64,000 bases of DNA from Brumimicrobium mesophilum (GTDB taxonomy: Bacteria > Bacteroidota > Bacteroidia > Flavobacteriales_D > Crocinitomicaceae), in contig NZ_PVSS01000018.1 in the NCBI RefSeq assembly GCF_003025005.1, forward strand, positions 19,876 to 83,875. Direction: 5' to 3'. Of this stretch, positions 51,406-59,169 are shown piece by piece. Within the stretch, counting starts at the first letter, position 1; each line of letters begins with the position of its first letter. Below the pieces are notes generated by a model that worked only from the letters and a program-made list of their open reading frames with translations, ran no database searches and was not told the origin of the DNA. A program made the translations under genes and the position numbers.

Positions 51406-52347
51406 TTATTCCCTTTTTTTTCTGTTTTCAGCATCTACTCTTTTCATAGTTTCACCGATTTGGTTTGAAGCTGTGAAAGAAGCCACCATATTATTTAACA
51501 TATCACTTCCTGCTTGTGGAGAATTTGGAAGTAGGATTAGATTTGAGTTCGTTTCTTCTCCAAGTGATTGTAGCGTATCATAATGTTGCGTTACCACGAT
51601 TAATGCTGAAGCTTCTTGAGAATTAATTCCAACTTTGTTTAAAACATCAACACTTTCAACAAGTCCTCTTGCGATTTCTCTACGTTGATCTGCAATACCT
51701 TGACCTTGTAGTCTTTTACTTTCTGCTTCTGCACGAGCTTTGGCTACAATTTTAATTCTTTCTGCTTCTGCTTCAAATTCTGCTGCTACTTTTTCACGCT
51801 CAGATGCATTAATTCTATTCATTGAAATTTTCACTTGCTCATCTGGATCGATATCAGTTACCAAAGTTTTGATAATGTCGAATCCATAATCTTGCATTGC
51901 TTCATTCAATTCTGATTTTACTGCATTTGCAACGTCGTCTTTACGTTCAAACACATTATCTAAAACCATTTTTGGAACTTCTGCCCGCACTACATCAAAA
52001 ACGTAGGAAGTAATTTGTGATTGTGGGTTTTCAAGCTTATAGAAGGCATCATAAACTTTGTCTTTCATCACTTGAAATTGAACCGAAACTTTCAGCCTCA
52101 CAAAAACGTCATCTTTTGTTTTCGTTTCGATGATTACATCTAATTGCTGTATTTTTAAATTAATTCTACCCGCTACTTTATCTATAAGTGGAATTTTTAG
52201 CTGTAAGCCTGAACTTCTTACCGATTGAAAACGACCAAAACGCTCCATTATAGCAGAAGTTTGTTGTTTAACGAGAAAAAATATGCCGTATATCAAGAAA
52301 ATGACGATGGCAAGAACTATAATATTCGAAAAAGAAAATTCATTCAT
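51406..52347 (-). CDS. SPFH/Band 7 membrane protein (stomatin/QmcA-like)
   Basis: A 313-residue membrane-anchored scaffold. One N-terminal membrane helix (about 7-25) is followed by the SPFH domain: QQTSAIMERFGRFQSVRSSGLQLKIPLIDKV, then KTKDDVFVRLKVSVQFQV. A coiled coil with EREKVAAEFEAEAERIKIVAKARAEAESKRLQGQGIADQRREIARG comes next, a nearly invariant stomatin segment. Members oligomerise and organise membrane proteases or lipid domains. The start at 52347 is an ATG; the longer frame begins at a TTG. No NfeD partner gene is adjacent. Confidence 0.92.
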   Translation of the reverse strand: MNEFSFSNIIVLAIVIFLIYGIFFLVKQQTSAIMERFGRFQSVRSSGLQLKIPLIDKVAGRINLKIQQLDVIIETKTKDDVFVRLKVSVQFQVMKDKVYDAFYKLENPQSQITSYVFDVVRAEVPKMVLDNVFERKDDVANAVKSELNEAMQDYGFDIIKTLVTDIDPDEQVKISMNRINASEREKVAAEFEAEAERIKIVAKARAEAESKRLQGQGIADQRREIARGLVESVDVLNKVGINSQEASALIVVTQHYDTLQSLGEETNSNLILLPNSPQAGSDMLNNMVASFTASNQIGETMKRVDAENRKKRE

Positions 52348-52374
52348 GATTTTTAGTTTTAAGTAAAAATACAA

Positions 52375-52693
52375 TAAAGATGTTAAAAAGCGAGTAGACT
52401 ATGATGGAAGGTAAACTTTGAAGGTTAAAAAAATGGGAGTACTTAAAGTTTAAGTTATTAAATGTTGGATTTGATAAATTATGGCATATTCAAAAAGATA
52501 CTCTCCGAATTTTCCGAGTAATAATAATATAATTGATGTGGGATGAATTTCTCAATCAGAAGAAACAGAAACCATGCTTCCAGCCGTTTCAAAGGCTTAA
52601 TATTCAAGTTTATTCAATAAGAAATCGGGTAGCAAACAAAGATTGTTCACTACCCGATATCCTTTAGGTTTCATTAAGTAAATTTTCTAACTT
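52375..52693. other. Intergenic region with a terminator hairpin
   Basis: The 319 bases hold a perfect nine-pair hairpin (52624-52632 with 52650-52658), probably ending the lipoprotein gene at 52694-53296, and presumably the SPFH promoter, which I cannot locate. Nothing else is recognised. Confidence 0.5.
52617..52658 (-). terminator. Terminator hairpin after the 200-residue lipoprotein gene
   Basis: ATCGGGTAG (52624-52632) pairs exactly with CTACCCGAT (52650-52658), with additional inner ACAA/TTGT pairing. On the minus strand TTTCTTATT follows, a weak T-tract. Confidence 0.6.
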
Positions 52694-53296
52694 CTAATTT
52701 TCAAAAAACACACTCCCATCAATACTTCCATTTGATATAGTTAATTGTTTTGTTGGGTCAACTGCATTTGTTAAAGTGAAATTGAAAACACCTTTCATAT
52801 TAGTCCCACTAAGTGAGGTGATTTTTAATTCTCCAGAACCTGGTTGATCAAGACCATATATATCCGAAATTCCTGTAGAATCATTTCTGGTAACAACAAA
52901 AGAAATCTCCTGAGTAGAAGAGTTATTGTCGTAGCTATAAATATCACCTGTGCTAAAGCCATTGCTGTTTTCAATTACAGCATAGATGCTAGGTCCACCA
53001 GTATAATTACCGTTTTGATTCACACTATTAAACATCATAACTAAAGAACTGTCTTCAGTAATAACTATTTCTTCAAAAAATGACATATTATAGCATTTAA
53101 AATCTATAGTTTCACCATCGAAATTTAAATCTGCGCTTGCAATCAAACCTGATGTGTTTCCTGGACTCCCTGGGTTACTTGGACCACTTGGGCTTGGTTC
53201 TGTTTTTTCCTTTTTACAAGAAATTGTAACTGCCATTAGTAATGACATAGAGGCTAAACTAAAGATGCGAAAGATATGTGTTGATAAAGTTTTCAT
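52694..53296 (-). CDS. Lipoprotein of unknown function
   Basis: A 200-residue lipoprotein with a signal peptide ending in the lipobox TISC, followed by KKEKTEPS and a Pro/Ser/Gly-rich linker (GPSNPGSPGNTSG). The mature domain (about 60-200) is a beta-rich module with no family I recognise; its tone (DLNFDGETIDF..., LTISNGSIDGSVF) recalls the small beta-barrel lipoproteins of Bacteroidota with a DUF6252-like layout, a guess only. The start at 53296 is chosen because an exact -7 box lies at 53324-53331, inside the longer frame beginning at 53338. Confidence 0.75.
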   Translation of the reverse strand: MKTLSTHIFRIFSLASMSLLMAVTISCKKEKTEPSPSGPSNPGSPGNTSGLIASADLNFDGETIDFKCYNMSFFEEIVITEDSSLVMMFNSVNQNGNYTGGPSIYAVIENSNGFSTGDIYSYDNNSSTQEISFVVTRNDSTGISDIYGLDQPGSGELKITSLSGTNMKGVFNFTLTNAVDPTKQLTISNGSIDGSVFFEN

Positions 53297-53323
53297 AGAT
53301 AATAATTTTGAATGAATATGCTT

Positions 53324-53331
53324 CAAATATA
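53324..53331 (-). promoter_or_regulatory. -7 box of the 200-residue lipoprotein gene
   Basis: On the minus strand this is TATATTTG, an exact match, 27 nt before the ATG at 53296. It rules out the ATG at 53338. Confidence 0.55.
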
Positions 53332-53395
53332 TGGTCATTTAAAAAAAATTATCTGAGGGTTTTCCCTGAAATACAGCGAAGTATACCGTTAAATA

Positions 53396-55231
53396 CTACA
53401 AACCTTGCATTGTACTCAACTTATGATACAAGCCTTTTTTGGCAAAAAGTTCATCATGAGTCCCACTTTCAGCAATTTCTCCTTTGCGCAAAACGAGAAT
53501 TAAATCTGCGTTTTTGATCGTACTTAAACGGTGAGCTATAACCAGAGAAGTACGATTTCTCATCAGGTTATCTAATGCATCTTGCACCAATTTTTCACTT
53601 TCAGTATCCAAAGCAGATGTTGCTTCATCCAAAATCATAATGGGTGGATTTTTTAAAACTGCACGGGCAATACTTACACGTTGTTTTTGACCTCCGGATA
53701 ATTTATTTCCACGTTCACCAATGTTTGTGTGATAACCATCATCTAAATTTGAGATAAAATCGTGGGCATTTGCAATTTTCGCTGCTTGCATTACATCTTC
53801 TTCAGTAATGTTGTCCATTCCAAAAGAGATATTATTGAAAACTGAATCATTAAACAAAATAGATTCTTGATTTACAATTCCAATTTGTGCACGTAAATCA
53901 TGCAGTGAGAAAAGGTTGATATTTGTTCCATCATATGTAATTTCTCCAGAGGTTACATCATAAAAACGAGGTAATAGGTCTGCAATGGTTGACTTACCAC
54001 TTCCTGATTCACCTACCAATGCAACGGTTTTTCCTTTTAATAAATCGAAGCTTAAATTCTTCAAAACCATCTCAGATTTATATGCAAAGGAGACATTCTT
54101 AAATGAAAGACTTTTATCTAAAGGAAAAATTGCTTTTGGATTAGTTGGATTTAAAATTTTCTCATCTGCATCTAAGATATCTTCAATTCGATCTTGACTT
54201 GCTTTGGCTTTACTAAGATTTGCACTGTTTTTTGCAATGTTTTGAACGGGAACCAAAAGCTGAGAAAACACGACAATAAACCCAATAAATTCTTCACCTG
54301 ATAAACCATCACCACCACCATCAAGAATCATGGATCCCCCAAACCAAACAATAGCGATTAATACTACAGCACCTAAAAATTCATTGAGTGGCGACGAAAC
54401 ATCTCTTTTTCTAAAGGTGCGCGTACTCAACCTTTGATGATGTAAATTAATGTTTTCAAACTTTTTAATCGAAGCTTCAGTTGCATTAAACGCCTTTACT
54501 ATTCTAATTCCACCCAGGTATTCATCTAAAAATGAAAACAATACACCTAATTGCTTCTGACCTTTACTTGCAGTTCTTTTCAGACTTTTTCCAATTTTAG
54601 AAATGATAAAAGCAGAAATTGGAAGTAAAATCAGAGAAAAAAGTGTTAGAGACGGACTCCAATATAATAGTGTTCCAAGTGTAATAATCACAGCTAATGG
54701 ATCTCTAAAAATCAATTCCAAAACAGCCACAACAGCTACTTCAATTTCGTTCACATCGCTATTCATTCTTGACATTAAATCACCTTTTTTTTCTTCGGTA
54801 AAGAAGGAAATTGGTAAATGCATTGATTTAGAAAACATTTTGTTTCTGTAATCTCGCACCACAGCCATTCTTAATTCAGATTGATGATAAATGGCAAGAT
54901 ATCGGAATAAACTTTTAAAGAAAAAGGCTATCACAACTGATAAACACACAAACATCAATGCGCTTTTTGGATCATCTTGAGCCATTGAGTTCATAAAATA
55001 ATTATAGCTGTCCTTTCCATAATTAATATATGCAGAAATACCATTGCCTTCAAATACTGGTTTTTTTACTGTTTCAAGTTCTCCAGAAGGAAAAATAACC
55101 TGCAGAAAAGGTACAAAAAGTACCAAAGAAATAAGATTAAATAAAACGTAGAAAAGATTGAAAACAATTGTTGCAATTGCTCTCCACCTATAAATAAACG
55201 TTGCTTTAAATATTGTTGATAATTGTTTCAT
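53396..55231 (-). CDS. ABC exporter, MsbA type (fused permease-ATPase)
   Basis: A 611-residue half-transporter that works as a homodimer in the inner membrane. The six-helix permease (about 15-345) is followed by the ATPase with Walker A GESGSGKST, Q loop IVNQES, signature LSGGQKQR, Walker B PIMILDEATSALD and the switch IAHRLST. MsbA-type exporters flip lipid A or other lipids, and related ones export drugs or peptides, so the substrate is not fixed by sequence. The ATG at 55231 is used; a TTG frame three codons earlier lies in the -7 box. With the box 6 nt away the mRNA may be leaderless. Confidence 0.92.
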   Translation of the reverse strand: MKQLSTIFKATFIYRWRAIATIVFNLFYVLFNLISLVLFVPFLQVIFPSGELETVKKPVFEGNGISAYINYGKDSYNYFMNSMAQDDPKSALMFVCLSVVIAFFFKSLFRYLAIYHQSELRMAVVRDYRNKMFSKSMHLPISFFTEEKKGDLMSRMNSDVNEIEVAVVAVLELIFRDPLAVIITLGTLLYWSPSLTLFSLILLPISAFIISKIGKSLKRTASKGQKQLGVLFSFLDEYLGGIRIVKAFNATEASIKKFENINLHHQRLSTRTFRKRDVSSPLNEFLGAVVLIAIVWFGGSMILDGGGDGLSGEEFIGFIVVFSQLLVPVQNIAKNSANLSKAKASQDRIEDILDADEKILNPTNPKAIFPLDKSLSFKNVSFAYKSEMVLKNLSFDLLKGKTVALVGESGSGKSTIADLLPRFYDVTSGEITYDGTNINLFSLHDLRAQIGIVNQESILFNDSVFNNISFGMDNITEEDVMQAAKIANAHDFISNLDDGYHTNIGERGNKLSGGQKQRVSIARAVLKNPPIMILDEATSALDTESEKLVQDALDNLMRNRTSLVIAHRLSTIKNADLILVLRKGEIAESGTHDELFAKKGLYHKLSTMQGL

Positions 55232-55237
55232 CCTTGG

Positions 55238-55245
55238 CAAATATA
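55238..55245 (-). promoter_or_regulatory. -7 box 6 nt before the MsbA-type start codon
   Basis: On the minus strand this is TATATTTG (exact), followed by CCAAGG and the ATG at 55231. The expected transcript start lies within one or two bases of the ATG. Confidence 0.55.
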
Positions 55246-55464
55246 GGATTATTTCAAGTTTAAAGAATGAATGAAAGGGCTAGAAAATTATCAAATTCTA
55301 TTGCGTTTCTAAAAAAAAGAGATTCCTCGTCGTTTTACTTTGTCTAAATGATAGGATTTTGTTGAGTTCGGTTAGCTAAAAATTTCAAGAATATACCAAA
55401 GCCTGTATTGCAATGTGTCCATACCTATGTCAAAAATACGTCTGTACAATCTCTAAATTATCAC

Positions 55465-55472
55465 TACTTTTG
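55465..55472 (+). promoter_or_regulatory. -7 box 4 nt before the rbfA start codon
   Basis: TACTTTTG (exact TAnnTTTG) is followed by CAGT and the ATG at 55477. This decides the start: the ATG at 55408 in the same frame lies upstream of the box. The mRNA is probably leaderless. Confidence 0.6.
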
Positions 55473-55476
55473 CAGT

Positions 55477-55812
55477 ATGGGTTCGATAAGACAAAATAAA
55501 ATTGAAAAAGTCATTCAAGAGGAAGTTTCTAAAGTATTCCAACAGAATGCACGCGAATTGTGTATGGGAGCAATGGTTACAGCAACTGTGGTTCGTGTAA
55601 CTCCAGATTTAAGTTTGGCACGCGTTTATTTAAGCATTTTTGCTGGTCCACCAAAGGAGGAAGTTTTGCAAAACATCCAAATTAATAAAGGTAAAATCCG
55701 TGGAGATGTGGGACGTAGATTAAAAGACATGCGCCACATTCCAGATTTAGAATTTTTCATTGACGATTCATTGGATTACGCAGAAAAAATTGATGAATTG
55801 TTAAAGAAATAA
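55477..55812 (+). CDS. rbfA: Ribosome-binding factor A
   Basis: RbfA binds the 30S subunit and helps 16S rRNA 5'-end maturation and cold adaptation. The 111 residues form one KH-type domain: SIRQNKIEKVIQEEVSKVF, VTATVVRVTPDLSLARVYLSIFAG, and the closing GDVGRRLKDMRHIPDLEFFIDDSLDYAEKIDELLKK. All fit the family, including the conserved RIPELxF-type block. The start at 55477 is supported by length and by the promoter. It is followed after 3 nt by a LolE-like permease gene in the same transcript. Confidence 0.96.
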   Translation: MGSIRQNKIEKVIQEEVSKVFQQNARELCMGAMVTATVVRVTPDLSLARVYLSIFAGPPKEEVLQNIQINKGKIRGDVGRRLKDMRHIPDLEFFIDDSLDYAEKIDELLKK

Positions 55813-55815
55813 GCC

Positions 55816-57027
55816 ATGAATGTTGCTCGTTTCATAGCGCGAAGGTACTTCAAATCAAAAAAATCTCGAAATGTAATTAACCTCATCACTATGATCAGTG
55901 TTGTGGGAATTACTATTTCTACAGCTGCTTTGGTGATATTACTTTCCGCTTTTAATGGAATTGAGCAGATGGTTATTAAGCTTTATAGTGATTTTGACCC
56001 TTCTGTGAGTATTCGCTCTGCACAGGCCAAAACATTTAATCAAGGTTTTATTGACATCGAGAAAATAAGGGCCGTTGAAGGAGTACAAAATACTTCTCGA
56101 GCTATTGAAGAAGTCATTATTTTAAAGCATGAAGACAAATGGGTACATGCACAAATGGTGGGTGTAGACACCAACTTTTTAACAATGTCAAAAATGAGGG
56201 CTCACATTGTTGATGGAATTCCTGCATTATTAATTAATAACGAACCTCAAGCAATTTTTGGCGCATATTTATTAGATAAATTGGGAGGTTATATTCCAAT
56301 GTCTGACCATATTCGTGAGCAAATTACATTTAATGTACCTCTAAGAGAAGGTAAATTAAGGCCGGGAAAAAACCCTTTAAATGTTCGTGTAGTGAGTGTT
56401 TCATCTCGCATGAATTTTAACCGAGAGGTAAATGCTGAAAAAGCTGTTATTCCGTATCAATTGGCTAGTGACCTTTTGGAATACGGTGATGACATTACAG
56501 CATTATATGTAGATGTAAACGATAATTACAACCTAAATAGTGTTAAAAAGGAAATTCAATCAGTGGTTGGTAATGATTTTGAAGTTAAAACTAATTTTGA
56601 AAAAAATGAACTTATTTTTAAAACAAGTCAATCCGAACGTTTAATTGTTTACTTCATTTTGGTGTTTATTTTCATTTTAGCATCCTTCAATTTAATTGCT
56701 TCAATTGCAATGCTGTATGTAGAAAAAAAACCTGATATCCGTACTTTATTTGGTTTAGGTGCAGATAAACGCACGATTTTCAACATCTTCTTTTTTGAAG
56801 CATTAATGATTGTTGGACGAGGAGTAATTTTAGGTTTGTTAATTGGTTATTTAGTTGTTTTTGCTCAAATCTATTTTGGATTTGTTTCCATGCCAAGTGC
56901 ACCGGGAGAATATTTCCCTATGCTTGCTACATGGGAAGATGCCATAATGATTATCTCATCAGTGACTATTCTTGGATTAATTGTTTCTTACTTTCCAACT
57001 AAGGTTTTACTGCGAAAACATAAATAA
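55816..57027 (+). CDS. LolC/LolE-type ABC transporter permease
   Basis: A 403-residue inner-membrane permease of the FtsX-like/MacB family, close to LolC/LolE, which extract lipoproteins for transport to the outer membrane. The first helix (about 22-45) is preceded by the typical FIARRYFKSKKSRNVINLITMISVVGITISTAALVILLSAFNG. A large periplasmic domain (about 50-270) and three C-terminal helices (about 275-400) follow, with KPDIRTLFGLGADKRTIFNIFFFEALMIVG, a hallmark of the group. The ATPase partner (LolD) is not in the window. It begins 3 nt after rbfA. Confidence 0.92.
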   Translation: MNVARFIARRYFKSKKSRNVINLITMISVVGITISTAALVILLSAFNGIEQMVIKLYSDFDPSVSIRSAQAKTFNQGFIDIEKIRAVEGVQNTSRAIEEVIILKHEDKWVHAQMVGVDTNFLTMSKMRAHIVDGIPALLINNEPQAIFGAYLLDKLGGYIPMSDHIREQITFNVPLREGKLRPGKNPLNVRVVSVSSRMNFNREVNAEKAVIPYQLASDLLEYGDDITALYVDVNDNYNLNSVKKEIQSVVGNDFEVKTNFEKNELIFKTSQSERLIVYFILVFIFILASFNLIASIAMLYVEKKPDIRTLFGLGADKRTIFNIFFFEALMIVGRGVILGLLIGYLVVFAQIYFGFVSMPSAPGEYFPMLATWEDAIMIISSVTILGLIVSYFPTKVLLRKHK

Positions 57028-57046
57028 TTCCCAATTCCAATTGTTG

Positions 57047-57080
57047 TAATTACGAAATGAAAACACATAATTCGTAATTA
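57047..57080. terminator. Hairpin between convergent genes, TAATTACGAA type
   Basis: TAATTACGAA (57047-57056) pairs exactly with TTCGTAATTA (57071-57080), and the last three bases are the stop codon of the minus-strand gene. The T-tract on either strand is poor. The sequence is related to the repeat at 47774-47898. Confidence 0.45.
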
Positions 57081-59054
57081 TTTACCTCTCACCAACTGTA
57101 CGAATCCAGATTTCTCTAACTCAGTTCCGTTGCTCGTTTTGGCTTTGATAATATAGAAGTATGTTCCATCATTTACTTCATTTCCATTCTTGTTTGTTCC
57201 ATCCCATTTGAAATTCGGAATATCAAATTCTTGAACTATATTTCCCCATCGATTAACAATAACACATTCCAATTCTTGTACACCTTCGCTTTCGATCAAT
57301 TTAAAGAAGTCATTTACTCCATCTCCATTTGGGGTAAATACATTTGGAACTATTACATCACAATTTAGATTAATGCTTATTAAAATAGAATCTAAATCAG
57401 AAAGACACCCTTCTGCATTCGCTTGAACAAAAACATATCCTGATTCTAAAGGAGTAAACACTTGCGATGCACCAGATAAATTTCCTGGAAACCAATTAAA
57501 TTGAGAATTTGGAATTGATGAAACGGCCGTAATCGTTCCTTGTTCACCAAGACATAAACTCAAACTATCTGGAATAGAAACGGTAGGTTTTTCACCCAAT
57601 ACGAGTTCAATTGAATCGGTTTGCACTCCACAAATAGGATGGTTTCCTTCTAGGTAAACCCAACCGATATCTGAAATAGTTGTTGGTAAAACACTTCCTG
57701 TCTCATTTCTTGGCAGCCATAGAAAGTCTGTTCCAGTAAGATTTGAGGTTGCTTGCAAATTATTTTGATCACCTTGGCAAAAAATCGATTCTCCTGAAAT
57801 TTCAATTTCTAACTCCTCAAGCACTTCCACTTCAATACTATCTGTTGTAACACATCCCTGAGGACTTGTTGCTGTAACTTCAAAAAAGGTGGTTTCAGTG
57901 GGAACAACGGAAACCGTAGGAATAGTTAAACCGTTATGAGTCCAAATAAAATCTGTTTGAGAAATAGAAGAAGTTACAGTTATTGAACCTGCTGTTCCTT
58001 CACATATAACATCGTCTCCTGTAAATGTAAGTGTTGGCAAAGGGTTTACATTTACAACAACAGTCTGTGGATTGGATACGCAACCATTTGCATCAGTCCC
58101 AATTACACTATAGCTAGTTGTTTGGGTTGGTGAAACATTAATTGAAGCTCCTGCTCCTCCTGGTGTCCAATCGTAGGTTAAATTAGGAGATACAGAAGAT
58201 GCTGTTAAATCAACATTATCTCCTTCACAAATAGTTTGATTTGCTATTGTTTGAATAACAGGATTTGGAGGAATAGTTACTGTTACCTGATCAGTATAAG
58301 TACAAACTGGTCGAAAACTTATATCATCAATAGAAAAATCATTTCCTCCACCTGTGCTATTCAGGTTTGTTACACAAATTTCAATTGAAGTATTTGCACC
58401 AGAATTCCAATTCTCGAAAAACTGATTCCACGTACATGCAGTGGTAGATGTAGAAAATGGGCTACCTAAATTAGTTCCATTTATTGCAAACTGAAGCTGC
58501 GCAACATTTGGGTCATTCAACGCATTGGCTATCCACGCACTAAACTGATAATCTGTATTTGGAGTTACAGTAATTGTTTGACACCACACATCAGTTCCAG
58601 AATTATTTGCACCATTTACAATCATCATATTTCCAACTCCCGAAGTGGTGTGGTCTGAGCACACACTAAAATTATTATGAACAAGGCTAGGAGAAGTATT
58701 AATAGCATAAGTTCCTGGATTAGATAACTGTCCAAAGGCTCCGCCTGTTCCAACAATATACCCAGTTGAAAAACCTGTATTTCCAGCAGAAAAATCTCCA
58801 TTGACAACCAATTCTGGACCTAACTCAGATGCAACACAGGTATATGTTCCTGAAGTAGAAACCGTTATTGAAGATTGAGAAGAACCAGTACTCCAAGCAT
58901 AACTATTTAATCCTTGATTGGCTTGAAGAGTATAAGTTTCACCACATAATAATGTTGAATCATTACCTACAGTGAAATTGGTGTTACAGGGGATTTGTGC
59001 TTGAAGTGAAACTCCAAACACAATAAATATGATTAAAAGATATAGTGATTTCAT
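57078..59054 (-). CDS. Large secreted protein with T9SS type B (CHU_C) sorting tail
   Basis: A 658-residue surface or secreted protein. The signal peptide is MKSLYLLIIFIVFGVSLQAQ; the start at 59054 is chosen because the longer frame runs back into the terminator of the next gene. Beyond it come an Ig-like segment (about 20-90) and a carbohydrate-binding-like domain (about 90-260, FSVCSDHTTSGVGNMMIVNG, SIEICVTNLNSTGGGNDFSIDDISF). Five Ig/PKD-type repeats follow (about 265-560). The type B tail at about 565-658 contains VPNVFTPNGDGVNDFFKL, VNRWGNIVQE, WDGTNKNGNEVNDGTYFYIIKAK and LVRGK, the gliding-motility C-terminal pattern. It needs SprA for export. An adhesin role is likely. Confidence 0.92.
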   Translation of the reverse strand: MKSLYLLIIFIVFGVSLQAQIPCNTNFTVGNDSTLLCGETYTLQANQGLNSYAWSTGSSQSSITVSTSGTYTCVASELGPELVVNGDFSAGNTGFSTGYIVGTGGAFGQLSNPGTYAINTSPSLVHNNFSVCSDHTTSGVGNMMIVNGANNSGTDVWCQTITVTPNTDYQFSAWIANALNDPNVAQLQFAINGTNLGSPFSTSTTACTWNQFFENWNSGANTSIEICVTNLNSTGGGNDFSIDDISFRPVCTYTDQVTVTIPPNPVIQTIANQTICEGDNVDLTASSVSPNLTYDWTPGGAGASINVSPTQTTSYSVIGTDANGCVSNPQTVVVNVNPLPTLTFTGDDVICEGTAGSITVTSSISQTDFIWTHNGLTIPTVSVVPTETTFFEVTATSPQGCVTTDSIEVEVLEELEIEISGESIFCQGDQNNLQATSNLTGTDFLWLPRNETGSVLPTTISDIGWVYLEGNHPICGVQTDSIELVLGEKPTVSIPDSLSLCLGEQGTITAVSSIPNSQFNWFPGNLSGASQVFTPLESGYVFVQANAEGCLSDLDSILISINLNCDVIVPNVFTPNGDGVNDFFKLIESEGVQELECVIVNRWGNIVQEFDIPNFKWDGTNKNGNEVNDGTYFYIIKAKTSNGTELEKSGFVQLVRGK

Positions 59055-59093
59055 AAAGTGTTTATTTTTATAAAGACGACATAATGCATAAAA

Positions 59094-59113
59094 TAGTTGT
59101 ATTAATACAACTA
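59094..59113. other. Perfect 20-bp palindrome upstream of the type B cargo gene
   Basis: TAGTTGTATTAATACAACTA reads the same on both strands. It lies 40 nt before the ATG at 59054, a place where an operator for a dimeric regulator could sit. It might also be a weak hairpin. Confidence 0.45.
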
Positions 59114-59126
59114 TAATAACCATGTT

Positions 59127-59161
59127 AAAAATGTGATGGACGACAATCATCCACCACATTT
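59127..59161 (-). terminator. Rho-independent terminator after the 1015-residue T9SS gene
   Basis: A 12-pair stem with one wobble on the minus strand (59129-59140 with 59150-59161), followed by TTTTT. It lies 8 nt after the stop at 59170. Confidence 0.85.
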
Positions 59162-59169
59162 ATTCACTT

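Noticed and set aside
55408..55476. 23-residue N-terminal extension of RbfA
   Set aside because: Contains the rbfA promoter box and has no counterpart in RbfA proteins known to me.
59055..59159. 35-residue extension of the T9SS type B protein
   Set aside because: Runs through a terminator and a palindrome and would hide a clean signal peptide.
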